DNA of 64,000 nt from the NCBI RefSeq assembly GCF_018812025.1, contig NC_063054.1, positions 4,197,433 through 4,261,432 on the forward strand, read 5' to 3'. Under the pieces are notes generated by a model. That model worked only from the letters and a program-made list of their open reading frames with translations. It was not told the DNA's origin and ran no database searches. The position numbers and the translations under genes were made by a program. This document shows positions 46,251-58,662 of the stretch, piece by piece (the first letter of the stretch is position 1; each line of letters starts with the position of its first letter). Source of the stretch: Megalobrama amblycephala (Eukaryota > Chordata > Actinopteri > Cypriniformes > Xenocyprididae).

Positions 46251-48629
46251 GACCAATGGTGAGTGCCATCATTCCCTCCATTAAGAAGATGAAACCACTC
46301 ACTACTGTTGTAAACCTTACTGCTGTTAACGTATCTGTTCCAGTGGTGGCGCTCCTCGATTCAGGGTCAGCAGGAAACTTCATCTCAGGCTCCCTCTGTC
46401 GACAACTCAAACTCAAAACCTCGCCCTCTCCGACTATCTATCAAGTCCACTCCATCACGGGCAAACCCCTGAGCCGTAAAAGGATCAGCCGCTGTGTGGG
46501 ACCCCTTCAGCTCCGTGTGGGTATTCTACACGTTGAGGACATCCATCTGCTGGTTCTGGAGGATTCCACCGCTAGCGAGCACCACGGCGAGATCCTGAAG
46601 TGGGGCGAACAATGCTTCTCCAATTGTTTCTCCGAGTCTCCAGTTCTCAAATCTCCACGTTACAAGAAGATCTCCATCTGCACTACCTCCATTGAAAGCC
46701 CCATAGAGAAACGCTCCATGGACATCCCATCCTGTTACGCCCCCTTCAGTGACGTCTTCTGCCCGCAACGAGCCTCCAAGCTACCTCCACACCGGCCATG
46801 GGACTGTGCCATCGATCTGTTACCGGGTGAGCCAGTGCCTAGGGGAAGGATCTACCCCTGTCAGTGCTGGAGGAGAAGGCCATGGAGGAATATATCGAAG
46901 AGGCCCTTAACCAAGGATACATCCGCCCGTCTACTTCCCTGCTGCTTCAAGCTTCTTCTTCGTGGCAAAAAAGGATGGAGGCTTGCGGCCCTGCATCGAT
47001 TATCGCTCTCTAAATAAAATTACTGTCAAGTTCCGGTATCCACTTCCTCTCGTCCCAGCGGCCCTGGAACATCTCCGTGGTGCCACTGTGTTCACGAAGC
47101 TGGACCTCCGCAGCGCGTACAACCTCATCCGGATACGCGAGGGGGACGAGTGGAAGACCGCCTTCGTCACGCCCACCGGCCATTATGAATATCTGGTTAT
47201 GCCCTATGGTCTAGTCAACGCCCCCTCCGTATTCCAGGATTTCATTCATGAGGTGCTCCGGGAGTTCCTCCACAAGTTTGTACTGGTGTACATAGACGAC
47301 ATCCTCATCTACTCCCGGAGCCTGGCCGAACATCGCCACCACGTTGCGGAGGTCCTCCAACGCTTACGGCAATTCCATCTATTCCTCAAGGCAGAAAAGT
47401 GCTCATTTCACCAGCCCTCAGTCCACTTCCTGGGATACTTCATAGATCACAGTGGCATCCGGATGGACGAGGGGAAGGTAGAAGCCATCAAGTCCTGGCC
47501 CATTCCCACAACCATCAAAGAACTCCAACGTTTCCTAGGTTTCGCCAATTTCTACCGCCGCTTTATCAAGAACTATAGCTCCATCGTCAATCCACTCACT
47601 AACCTCCTCCGTCATCAGCCCAAGTCTCTGTCCTGGTCCGAAGATGCCACCAACGCCTTCGAAGCCCTCAAGAGTGCCTTCACCACCGCTCCCCTCCTCG
47701 TCCACCCTGACCCTGACCTGCCATTCGTCGTGGAGGTGGACGCCTCCACCACAGGAGTGGGAGTGGTACTTTCACAGCAGCAGGGGCAACCAAGTAGACT
47801 CCATCCATGCGCCTTCTTCTCCCGCAAGCTCAACCCGGCGGAGGTCAACTATGACATTGGTGACCGCGAGCTCCTGGTCATCAAGCTTGCTCTGGAGGAA
47901 TGGAGGCATTGGTTGGAGGGAGCCAATCACCCTTTTCAAGTGCTAACCGACCACAAGAACTTGGAATACTTTAAAGCTGCCAAGAGACTTAATCCCCGTC
48001 AAGCTCGCTGGGCTATGTTTTTCTCCAGATTCGACTTTACAATCTCCTATCGTCCAGGCTCCAAGAATATTAAGGAGGACGCCTTATCCCGTCTCCACGC
48101 TCCAGATGAGAAGAATGAAACTCCTGAGACCATCCTCCCAAAGTCTATCTTCGTGAATCCCATCCAGTGGTCAGAAGAAAATTTGCCCTCCTCCAATGCC
48201 TCCTCCTACGCTCCGCCGGGTTGTCCCCAAGGTCTCCAGTACATCACCCGGACACGACTCACTCCACTTGTTCACGCAGCTCACTCATCACTTGGCACTG
48301 GCCACCCGGGGGTCAATGAGACCCTCTCGCTGCTTAAAGAGCGCTTCTGGTGGCCCAACATGGCCAGGGATGTCAGAAGGTACGTGCAGGGCTGCAGGGA
48401 GTGCACCATCTCCAAGAGCCCTCGTCATCTACCAGCCGGCAAGCTCAATCCTCTGCCCGTTCCTGAGCGACCGTGGTCACACCTGGGAGTGGATTTCATT
48501 ACGGATCTCCCAGCATCAGACGGTCACACCTGTGTCCTCGTAGTAGTAGACCGCTTCTCCAAGGCCTGCCGTCTCATCCCCCCTGAAAGGTCTACCTACT
48601 GCCCTAACCACAGCAGAACTCATGTTTAA
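46251..48629 (+). pseudogene. chromovirus pol: protease, RT, RNase H, integrase start
   Basis: The aspartic protease motif LLDSGSAGNFIS lies at about 46350. A frameshift near 46855 separates it from the reverse-transcriptase frame (46962-48629). That frame has [13 protein letters not shown], the catalytic [13 protein letters not shown] (YIDD) and [12 protein letters not shown]. RNase H follows ([22 protein letters not shown]), then the integrase zinc-binding H-H-C-C region (HPGVNETL to CRECTISK) and the first catalytic Asp ([13 protein letters not shown]). The frame is lost near 48590. The longest continuous ORF is 555 codons. Confidence 0.9.
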
Positions 48630-49640
48630 CCACATCTTTTGATATTATGGAATCCCCGAAGACATCGTATCAGACAGAGGGCCCCAATTTATTTCCCGTG
48701 TCTGGAAGGCCTTCTTGTCCCTCCTGGGTGTGACCGTCAGTCTGTCATCCGGATACCATCCTCAGACGAACGGGCAGACGGAACAGAAGATCCAGGAGAT
48801 CGGCCGCTTCCTGCGTACCTTCTGTCACGGCCACCAGGACTCCTGGAACCAGTACCTGGGTTGGGCCGAGTACGCACAAAACTCCCTCCGACAGCCGGAC
48901 TATGTGATCCTGGACTAACACCCTTTCAGTGCGTACTCGGCTACCAACCCCCACTGTTCCCCCTGGGACGGGGAACCCTCCAACGTTCCTTCAGTCGACT
49001 ACTGGTTCCGGGAGAGCAAGAGGGTATGGGACTCAGCTCACCACCAACTGCAGAGGGCCCTGTGCAGACGCAGGATGACAGCAGACCTTCGGCGCTCCAA
49101 CGCTCCATCCTACCAACCGGGGCAGAAGGTCTGGCTGTCAACCAAGGACATCTGGCTGCGTCTGCCCTGCAAGAAGCTGAGTCCTCGCTTCATTGACCCA
49201 TTCACCATCACCAGACAGATCAACCCTGTCACGTATCGTTTGCAACTCCCACCTCAGTACAAGATTCATCCAACCTTTCATGTCTCGCTTCTAAAACCTC
49301 ACCACCCTTCTGTTTCTCCCTCCACAGAACCTGACGTGGCAGCCGCTGAGCCCCCCCTTCCACTCATCCTGGATGATGGAGCGGCATACGAGGTTCACAA
49401 GATACTGGACTCCCAGCGCCATGGTGGTCTTCTGGAATATCTAGTCGACTGGGAAGGCTACGGCCCCGAGGAACGCTCATGGGTCCCTAGAAACGATATC
49501 CTCGATCCCAATCTTCAAGCATTCCACGTCAGCCACCCGGACAGACCTGCCCCACGCCCAAGAGGTCGACCACCACGACATCGGGGTCCTCGGCCCTCAG
49601 GAGCGGGCCGTGGGAGGGGGGGGTACTGTCACAGACACGT
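48630..49640 (+). pseudogene. chromovirus integrase end and chromodomain
   Basis: An out-of-frame stretch encodes the integrase core continuation ([13 protein letters not shown] with the second Asp, [11 protein letters not shown] with the Glu region). A stop follows at about 48916. The frame open from 49075 carries the GPY/F-like [10 protein letters not shown] block and a chromodomain at about 49384-49530 ([27 protein letters not shown]). A basic proline/arginine tail follows up to the PPT. Chromodomains direct integration to marked chromatin in this clade. Confidence 0.85.
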
Positions 49641-50077
49641 CAGGTTCCACCTCCCTCCAATACCCACGCACTCAATCACCAGAGTACTAATCACCGCCAC
49701 CTGCACATCATCAGCACTGCAATCACCACCTCCTCAAAAACCCCACACTCACACACAGTCACTGTCCGGTCTCGTTTGTACTACAGATACATGTGTACTT
49801 ACCTCAAGGACTCCAACTTGCTACTTACCTGTCTCCACCGTCTCCAGTGTCTCCTGTGTTCCTCGTGTGCTTCTCCAACTGTGTGTGAGTGTTCCCAGTC
49901 TTCAGTCTCCAGCGTGTTCATCCTGATTCCTTCTACAATCAACAAAAGGACAGTATCACTATTCTACCATCTCTTCAACTTCAGTAATTGCCATATACTC
50001 ACCCTTTTCTCTGCTGATATCAATAAATATACTTTACTTGCTTTTACATCTCCCTCCACGCCGTCTCTGTTGTAACA
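49627..50077 (+). mobile_element. 3' LTR of the chromovirus
   Basis: 451 bp, TGTCACAGACACG to TTGTAACA, with 'tcaataaata' at about 50020. Alignable to the solo LTR at 58219-58648. Directly followed by host DNA (50078 on) homologous to 59029 on. Confidence 0.9.
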
Positions 50078-50660
50078 GGAGCAGGGGTGTGTTTGTTTTG
50101 GATATCAACAGTGTTTCTCAGAAATCGCTTACTACACCTTTAATCTTTACATAGCTTGATGTTGATCTTACTGAACTGCTGCTGTGGTTCCCGCCGGTTT
50201 CATTTCATGTATGCCGCAGCTGGGAATGGCTGCTTCCATTAACCCAGACACAAACAGAACTTAAGCAGAGTTAGGCAACTCATTTCTGAATGAGTTTGTT
50301 AGGGAGTGCAGTATTTGCTGATTGAGCGCAATCCTGTGTGAGAATCCTGTTTTAACCTCAGTCCCTTACAAACAGTGAAGATCAAGAATAATTGTGGCTC
50401 CTCCACTGCAGTGTTGCTCAAGTGGTTTTTGCTTCAGAACAATTTGAAAAAATAAAATGTTAAATAAGTATATAAGTAAAGAGTGTATAAATATATTATG
50501 ATTATTTATTTAATTTGCCACACAAATTACCAGGGGTGTGCTGATCTGATACTGGTATCGTTATCGGCTTCGATACTGCCGTTGTTTTCCGGATCAGGTA
50601 TCGGTCAGAGGAGACCGATCCAAATCCGATATTGTGTGTATACTATTCTGTTATTTTTAA
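50078..50660. other. segmental-duplication arm, copy 1
   Basis: Matches 59029-59500 over nearly its whole length, including 'gtttctcagaaatc', 'gaactgctgc', 'gccgcagctgggaatggctg' and 'tatcggtcagaggaga'. No gene. Confidence 0.85.
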
Positions 50661-50773
50661 GCCCCACAAAAGGCACAACATCATTATAAAGCACCATAGA
50701 GTTTTTGTGCACTAAATTCCAAGTGTTCTGAAGCCATTCCATAGTTTAATGTGAGGTACAGATGAATATTTAA

Positions 50774-51460
50774 AGGGTTAATTCACCCAAAAATGAAAAT
50801 TCTGTCATTATTCATTCCACAGCTGTAAGACCTTCGTTCATCTTCCTAACACAAATTAAGATATTTTTGATAAAATCCATCAGTTCAGTGAAGCCTGCAT
50901 TGCCAGCAAGAAAATGAATACTTTCAGATGCCCAGAAAGCTACTAAAGACATATTTAAAACCGTTCATGTGACTACAGTGGTTAAACTTTAATGTTATGA
51001 AGTGATAAGAATACTTTTTGTGTGCCAAAAAAACAAAATAATGACTTTATTCAACAATATCTAGTGATGGTCGATTTCAAAACACTGCTTCATGAAGCTT
51101 CGAAGCTTTACATATCTTTGTTTTGAATCAGTGGTTCAGGGCTGATATCAAACTGCAAAAGTCACGTGAACCATTGAAATTATGAAATGTTTCGAAACAC
51201 TTAAAGCGTAATGAAGCCTTGTTTACTGAACTGATACATTGGTTTTTTTGGCGCACAAAAAAGTATTATCGTCACTTCATAACATTAAGGTTGAACCACT
51301 GTAGTCACATGAACTGTTTTAAATATGTCTCACAGAGCCATCGGATTTCATAAAAAATATCTTAATTTGTGTTCTGAAGATGAACGAAGGTCATACGGGT
51401 GTAGAACAACATGAGGGTGAGTAATTAATGACAGAAATTTAATTTTTTTGGGTGAACCCT
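50774..51460. mobile_element. palindromic TTAA-type MITE
   Basis: The arms 'agggttaattcacccaaaaa' and the inverse 'tttttgggtgaaccct' bound inverted sub-repeats ('taatgttatgaagtga'/'tcacttcataacatta'). Flanks TTAA (50770-50773) and TTAC (51461-51464). Non-coding. A partial relative with 'agggatagttcaccc' starts at 52697. Confidence 0.8.
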
Positions 51461-52020
51461 TTACATTTTTTTTGTTAAAATTCAAGTTCACCGCTGCAAC
51501 TGAAAGTCATTCTCCGTTCAGCATTCAAACTGCATGTCATGTTCGTTTAAGACAGTCAACTCAATGAAACTCTCTCCAAGATGATTTAATGTTCCTATTA
51601 TTATACTTGGTCAATACTCAGAATTTTTGGTACCAGACCGGATCTTTAAAAAAAAAAAAAAATCAGTGTATCCCAACAAAATTACCACCTCTATAAAATA
51701 CACAAACCATCCTGAGGTGGTGTATCCAGATAAGTGGTATGGGGTGGACCCCAAATCTAAAATTTCCCTTGCCACCTCAGGTGCAACCTTAAATCATAGT
51801 GGGAAGCAGACAACTTGTGAAGTGATGATCGATGCCTGATGTAGAAATATCATTCTCTATTAGTCCCATTGACAGTCATTATATGAATAAAAATGACAAC
51901 AACAAACGCTGAGACATTTTATCAAATTATCATATTTCATGTTCTGCAGAATAAAGACAGCTTGTTTGAGATGAGCAAAATAAATGAACTTGGTTGTTTC
52001 AATAGTACATAACTTTAACA

Positions 52021-52420
52021 GAATACTACAGAATACTACCATTTAACAGAATTTAACAGAATACTACCATTCAAAAGCAAGATTTCTGTTCATTTTTAGA
52101 AAGAAATTAGTACTTTTATTTAGCAAGGATGCATTAAATGGATCAAAAGTGACAGTACAGACATTTAAAATGTTACAAAAGATTTCTATTACAAATGCTG
52201 TTCTATTGAAGAAATTTTAGCAAAGAATCCTAAAAAAACGTATCACGTATCAGTACAGAATTGAAATGATTTCGTTTTACAATATTACTGTTTTTCTTCT
52301 TTTTTTTGATAATCAATGCAGCCTTGGTGAGCATAAAGGACGTCTTTCAGAAACATAAAAAAAAAAAAAAAAAATCTTACAGACCCGAACATGTTGAATA
52401 GTAGTGTAAAATATTTTGAC
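52021..52420 (+). repeat. common cyprinid interspersed repeat
   Basis: Blocks 'agcaaggatgcattaaatgg', 'atcaaaagtgacagtacaga' and 'tgcagccttggtgagcataa', ending in poly-A and 'atcttacagacccgaac', are in the order I know from a very abundant fish repeat. 51465-52020 holds no gene; a poly-A tract lies at 51648. Confidence 0.6.
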
Positions 52421-52925
52421 ATTACCGGTATTTTGCATTTTAAAATAGAGTCAGTAATTAAACCTTCCTCATTATTAAACAGCTGACCTATTACTCAATC
52501 AAATGTTAAATATACATTTTTTTCTATACAAAAATATTTATAAAACTTTACATTTGTTAATAACATTAGTTACCTATACAAATGTTAACATAAACATTTA
52601 CAAATACATTGTTATAAACAAAAGTTGTATCTGTTAAATAACAATGAACAGTTGTAGTTTTATTAACTAAAGTTAAGATTTTGTTAACAAAGATTAAAGG
52701 GATAGTTCACCCAAAAAGTGAAAATGATCCCATGATTTACTCACCCTCAAGCCATACTAGGTGTATATGACTATCTTATTTCAGATGAACACAATCAGAG
52801 ATCGATTTATAAAAATATTCTTAGTCCTTATAATGGTTGTGAATGGTAGGCCAAATTCTAAAGACAGAAAAAATTGCACCCATCCATAAAAATAAGTCAA
52901 TCCATACGATGAATCCATTGATGCT

Positions 52926-53145
52926 GTGACGAAGCGGGAAACAGGTTTGAATCCAAATGCAAGCTTTATTTAGATAAGAGCGTAGTCGTGCAGGCCAGGT
53001 CAAAATAGGGGTAAACAGGAACAGCAAGGGACAGGCAGAATCGTGGTCACAGTACAGGCAGTAGATCAGGGCAGGCAGATATCACTCACAGGTCAGGAAA
53101 CAATACACAGTCCAAAGGTATGCAGCAGAGAATCATAAACGCCAT
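52926..53145 (-). mobile_element. LTR-like fragment
   Basis: On the minus strand it ends TTCGTCACA, preceded by 'aataaagcttgcatttgg', resembling the R-U5 end of a gypsy-type LTR. The 5' end is unresolved. Confidence 0.4.
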
Positions 53146-53588
53146 CAATTAATATGGTTTTTCATTGGGTTTCAGAAGTTATTTGGCCTTGACAATATGT
53201 GAAAAAAACTTTATCAAGGCTCTCTTTGAGCACTGAATCAGAAGTGTTGCTAATTGTTTGTTAAAGACTGTATTTGCGCTGTGACGCAGATAGCGTGAAG
53301 AATCTGAGCCGTCAATTTGACTCAGAGGGTCTGGTCTCTGTTCTTGTTGAGAGTAAACTTTGGTAATTTGAAGTGCACTGGCCTCGACACTGTGGAAGAA
53401 AACCCGTTTACACCAATGACTCATCAATGACAAACTATCAGATATTCAGTCAAGCATTAATTAAAGCTGCTGAGTTGTTATAAAAAACCAACAAATGACA
53501 CATTCCATGAGTTCTTAGATGAAATAGTGACCATATAAATAAATGAAATTGACTCTTAACTGATGATGTGTACATAATAGTTTGCCTA

Positions 53589-53932
53589 TGTGACGACCCC
53601 TGCTGTCTGTTTTCGGAAATGCATTTCGCTTGTGAATTACTTCGAAGACACCTGTTCTGGGTTAGACACCTTCAACTGAACCAAAGGAAGACTTGGGTTT
53701 TGGACTTGGCGTTTGCTTTGTGTTTGATTATTTTCACATTTTCACTTCAACACTACATTACATACACAGTCATGCACCCTTCGGTACACACTGAGACATT
53801 GTTGTTATTTTTATTTGTTTCGTCTTTATTATTTAGTGTTACTTTTTCATGTAGTTAATAAAGATTCTTTGAGCCTTAAACTTTGGTTTGCGTGCGTCCC
53901 TTGTTTTGTTGCTTCCCTTGAGCCTGGGTTAC
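53589..53932 (+). mobile_element. solo LTR-like element in TRIM locus 2 intron
   Basis: TGTGACGACCCC to GGGTTACA, with TTAATAAAG at about 53857, is typical of gypsy LTRs. No target duplication was seen. It lies between the proposed linker and last exons of locus 2. Confidence 0.55.
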
Positions 53933-54045
53933 ATGAGGATAAATGCAAATTTTAATAATAAATGTTTTTCATATATTCTGTGATCACTAACTGCTTCTAA
54001 TGAGCATGGATAAATAGTTTTAGAAATAAAAAAATAGTTGATATA

Positions 54046-54049
<4 letters not shown>

Positions 54050-54115
<66 letters not shown>
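54050..54115. repeat. compound CT/GT microsatellite
   Basis: (CT)n of about 30 bp followed by (GT)n of about 34 bp, just downstream of the linker exon of TRIM locus 2. Confidence 0.95.
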
Positions 54116-54116
<1 letters not shown>

Positions 54117-55197
54117 CTTTATTAGTAACACTTACATTGCTTCACCTTATCTTCAGAAATGGGAATGGTCGCATTGTTTTGCACTATGGAAACCAAAAGA
54201 CATCTAAAGTATGATGTTCATATAAAGAGTATAATGTATCATGTAATTTATCTCAAATTTTTGAACCACTTTACCTCTATCAGATATTTGTTTTGTCTCC
54301 TTTGTGCAGAAATCCTCGAGTTTCTCTTTTAGCAGAGAGACAGATTTTACTACATCATCATAGATGAGAGAACAGGCAGTGATTCTGAACTCTGGCAAAG
54401 AAAGTACCGGCATGACAAACCGTGCACGGAAACTCTACAGATAAACAAAGAGAAACAACAAAATCATCAAATAAATACAAATGAAGACACACCGTCCTGT
54501 TTTTCCTCAAGCTCAGTTACCTGCAGGTAATGAATGTGATCTTCTGTGTGTGAAAGCTGCTCCAGCTCAGTGTTTCTTCTCCTCAGGTCTTCAATCTCCT
54601 GCTCCAGTTGTTTCAAGAGTTCTTCAACTCGACTCACAGCAGCATGTTCCTGATCTCTGATCAGCTGTGTCACCTCAGAGCGGCTTCTCTCAATGGAACG
54701 GATCAGTTCAGTAAAGATCCTCTCACTGTCCTCCACTGCTTTCTGTGCAGAGCGCTGTCAGGACACAATACACACTGAGCTTCAGTGAGACTGGCACTAG
54801 GATCCTCTCTGATTAGAGGAGAGTCTCACCTAATTATATATTTCTGAAACAGAAATCAAATTCAGGTCTCCCAAAGCACTGTAGTGTTACATCAGAGCAA
54901 TGTCCAAAAAGCTATATCTCTGATATCATGACAGGTTATCAAACTCACCTTATGAATCTTCACCTCCTCTCTCAGGCTCTGGAGTTTTTTCTCTTTGTGC
55001 CGAATTCTCTGCTGATAGTTATTTTTATTTTTCTCCAGCTGTTTCTATTGAACAAAGAAATAACAGTGCTAAGAAATGTTCAAACAGAAATGTATTTTTA
55101 TATTAAATGTTATTTTATATATATTTTTTCTTTACTGACTACCAACATATGCTAAGTTTATTACAAAGCACTATTTATGTAACAGTAAGAAAAATCG

Positions 55198-55437
55198 GTT
55201 ACACTTTAAATTTAGGTTCATTAGTTAAACATTAGTTAATGAAAATACAGTTGTTCATTGTTTGTTCATGTTAGTTCACGTGCATTAACTAATGTTAACA
55301 AGATTTTAATAATGTATTAGTAAATGTTGAAATTAACATTAACAAAGATTAATAAATGCTGTATAAGTGCATTATTAGTTCATGTTAACTAATGTAGTTA
55401 ATTAATGTTAACTAATGAACCTTATTGTGAAGTTCTT
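55198..55437. repeat. palindromic MITE in TRIM locus 2 intron 1
   Basis: The arms 'ggttcattagtta' and 'taactaatgaacc' with 'ttaatgttaa'-rich centre; terminal 'acactttaa'/'ttattgtgaag'. The rest of 55045-56593 is intron without features that I can name. Confidence 0.65.
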
Positions 55438-57330
55438 TTTTAATGAATGGATAAGCAACAGGTGTGAATTGATTTGCAATTAAATCTGAATCATACAGAC
55501 AGTTCACTTGTGGAATGATTTTTATTTATTTTTGGCAGTGGTTTCTCACTAAGTAAAACCACTTTAGTTTTAGTTTTACATGGTAAGATGGGGTGAGCTT
55601 CTCAGTGATTTTAGTCCCATCTGAATGTTCCTTCTCAGTAATCATTATGGACAATGTCAGTAATAATTATGGTGACTCGACTTTTATCTTCAGTAAAATG
55701 GTCCAAAATAATTACTTCAGGTAATACTAATCCTGCCCGAATTTAAATGTCTGTGATTGCTGATGTTTTGTTATCCTAATGCTACTCTTCTGTTTTTTCA
55801 CCTACCTGAGCTAACGTTTGCTCATCAATTTTCAGCATGCTTTCAAGCCAAATGGCAAAAAACAAACAAACAAACAAAAAATGTCTAGATTTCACTGCTC
55901 ACTTATGCAAGTTTATTATAAACAGCCACTTCTATAAACTTGTGAAGTTTAAAATAAATTAAAATTATATTAACAAATAATAAATTAAAAGGCATATACA
56001 TCATACATGATGCACGCAAGCATAGCACTTGACCCTCTGTAACCCCCACATCTAGAAAACACACACTCCCACCTCTGTAATAAACAGGGAGATGTTAGTG
56101 CCGTCTGAATCGGTACATGAAATCAGATGTTGAGTGATAAAACAAAATGTCAAAAACTCAAACGTCGCTTAGAAAACTTGACCTGTCCGAATAGGGCTAT
56201 TGTTTTATACTTGCTGGTGTGCTTCTAGAGACTAACAACCAACTCTTGCTTGTATATACTCTTGATTTCAAATATCAGCTGTTTCTCAAATCACTTACTG
56301 CATCTTAATTATATTTATTATCTTTTTATTACAAGCAAAGACATGACTGGATGAAAATTTCAACAGAATACAATGTTTTTTAATTATTTACTAATAAAAA
56401 ATAACTAAAATAATGTTTTAAAAAATAACATAATTAGATACTCAGAGGATACAATTTAGTTAATAGGCTGCAGAATCAGCAGATGCCAGTCAGCTGCCGA
56501 GTAGTAAATTGTGTGATTTCTAGCAGATTTTGTGTTACGGATCTATCAGCCTGTGCCATCTAGAGTTTCATGGCTGAACTATATATGTAATACCTGTTTC
56601 TCTGTCCTCTCTGCTGTAGCTGTTACAGTGTCATGGTTTTTGTGCTCATCTATTGTACACAAGTAGCAAATACAGCACTGGTCAGTGCGGCAGTAGATTT
56701 CCGTGTTGAGGACAGATCATCTGCTGCAGTCGTCCAGTTGCATCGATCACTTTGTGTGGATTTCCCAAGCGAAATTCTTCATGACGTTCAAAATGAGTCT
56801 GACAGTAAGATTCCAGACACACCAGACAGGACTTGACGGCTTTGTGTTTTCTTCCAGTGCAGACGTCACACTCCACATCTCCAGATCCAGCAGGAACCGC
56901 AGCTTGGAGTTTAGTCTTCTTCAGTTTCTCCACCATTTCAGCCAAAATGGTGTTTTTACCTAAAGCAGGTCTTGGAGTGAAGGTCTGTCTGCACTGAGGG
57001 CATCTGTAAACTCCCCTCTGATCACCCTGATTCCAGCAGCCGGTAATACAGCTCATACAGTAACTGTGTCCACAAGGAATGGTTACTGGATTCTTCAGTA
57101 GATCCAGACACACTGGATACATGAACTGGTCCTGTCCCACTGAAATATTGGCTTCTACCATTTCACTGCGTATGAACAAGAGAGACGGACACAACAGCTT
57201 AAGTTGCAGGTTCTTTCAGCTGTAGAGAATTCATTTCCTGATCATTTTTCTTAGAGGCTCAAAGTGCAGAATGGTGTGTCTGTAGGGTGTGACTTCAGAG
57301 AACTTGAAAGTTAACTTTTTTTCTGAAAGG

Positions 57331-57342
57331 GAAATTGAAACT
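57331..57342. promoter_or_regulatory. ISRE-like site upstream of TRIM locus 2
   Basis: GAAATTGAAACT fits the interferon-stimulated response element GAAANNGAAA(C)T. It lies 170 bp upstream of the locus 2 ATG. finTRIM genes are known to be induced by interferon and virus. Transcription start not determined. Confidence 0.55.
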
Positions 57343-57609
57343 ATAGATAAAAGTGCAGTGCTATAGGCAGCCAATAGATGTGCTCAAACACCATTTATGT
57401 GTTTGTTTGTCAGCTAGAGCTTGTCAAATCATAATGACAACACTGTAGGCCAGTGACCTTTGAAATTGGTGTGAGAAATACAAGGCATTTGCTATATCAG
57501 AACATTTGATATAGACTGCAGCAATATTCAATATAGTGTCAATGGCAGTATTAAGAAAGGTATCAAGGTTATTATAGTTCAAAATGTATACAATAATTGC
57601 CATAGCCAA

Positions 57610-58660
57610 CTTACCTCAGAGTAGGTTTTCCTCAGCATATCACATTACTTTTGAATAAATTCCAGTATGTAAGGCAATGACTGAAGGAAAGTGAAAATAC
57701 AGGGAACCCAATAGTAATTAATAAAGAATTATTAGATAATTCTGCAGGAATTAGCCTAGAACCTGAAACAGTGTACTAAAGTGAAGATTCAAGGAACCCA
57801 TTAGTAATTAATAAATAATTAACACATAATTCTGACCCAACACTGAAAAAATACAGAACATGCGCACAAAGTAGTTTTTTACCATACAGAAAAAAATTCT
57901 GAACAATCTGTAGTAATGAGTCATTTTCGGTTCATTAGTTAGGCTACTTCATAGTTATATTTCTTAAACATTAATTAGTAGATAATTAATAGTAGTTCTT
58001 CAGGAGCTATGACAGAATTAATTAGTTATTGTTTAGCTAACTGTTACTTAACATAATCATAAAATTCTATTACATACTGATTAGTTAACACATCTTGCTT
58101 AGTATAGTTAACAGTAGTGACTTAAGTGTTAATGAAGAATTACCTATTAGATCTTCAGTAATTCATTATTAGTTATGCAGTAAGTAAGAAACATTATTCT
58201 AAAGTGTTACCCTATAATTGTCACAGACACGCCAGGCTCTACCATCACCCAAACACAGCGCATGTCATCACCCGAGTTCTAATCAGGCACACCTGCATCT
58301 CATCAGCAGCAGCACAAAAGACACACGCACTCACACAGTCACTGTCCGGTCTCGTTTGTACATGGTCTTACCTGTATGCTTACCTCAAGGACTCCTTCCA
58401 AGATACTTACCTGTCTCCAGCGTGTTCCCAAGTCTCCTTCATTGTTCCTCGTCTTATGTGAGTTCCACTGTGTCTTCTCAGCTCCAGTCTGTCATCTGCC
58501 TATGATATCTGCAAGAAACAAGTATCAATCCAGTATCCATATCTGTCATCTGACTAATCTGCCATCACTTACCTCTCACTGCTCCTGGTTTTTCAATAAA
58601 CTATATTACCTGCATTCCAGTGTCTCTGTCCCCTTCTGTATTGTAACAATAATTTACTAA
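57610..58660. other. insertion block absent from duplicate 1
   Basis: AT-rich sequence with 'agtaattaataaagaattattag' iterations and an 'aaagtgttacc' end, containing the solo LTR. The duplicate at locus 1 runs directly from the equivalent of 57600 to that of 58663. Confidence 0.6.
58219..58648 (+). mobile_element. solo chromovirus LTR with ATAAT duplication
   Basis: 430 bp, TGTCACAGACACG to TTGTAACA, same family as 49627-50077 with a few indels. Perfect 5-bp repeats ATAAT at 58214-58218 and 58649-58653. Confidence 0.92.
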
Positions 58661-58662
58661 TT

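Larger units (their letters stand above)
44379..50077 (+). mobile_element. Ty3/gypsy chromovirus, 5' LTR lost, nested insertion
   Basis: Order: 19 bp of 5' LTR end (44379-44397), gag, protease, RT, RNase H, integrase, chromodomain, purine-rich PPT-like tract 'gtgggagggggggg' (49609-49624), 3' LTR (49627-50077). The left junction lies directly in host sequence that is also present at locus 2 (58948). Almost the whole 5' LTR and a little host DNA were therefore deleted. Frameshifts and stops in gag and pol make it inactive. Confidence 0.92.
53322..57161 (-). pseudogene. finTRIM-like gene, locus 2, RING and frame damaged
   Basis: Exon positions mirror locus 1: 57161-56594, 55044-54949, 54754-54521, 54434-54275, 54183-54136, 53389-53322. 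Exons 2-4 have the same lengths as locus 1 (96, 234, 160). Exon 1 is 568 bp against 579 because 11 bp are missing at about 56700 inside B-box 2, shifting the frame to a stop ([11 protein letters not shown]). RING residue 15 is Tyr instead of Cys (QFMYPVCL). Coiled-coil exons remain open (KQLEKNKNNYQQRI, ERIFTELIRSIERSRSE). The linker reads VQNNATIPISEDKVKQ, and the last exon LSRPVHFKLPKFTLN then stop. Either a pseudogene or, if the deletion is a sequencing error, a RING-defective paralogue. Confidence 0.8.

Noticed and set aside
58204..58660. Three overlapping plus ORFs
   Set aside because: Inside the solo chromovirus LTR, which is non-coding.
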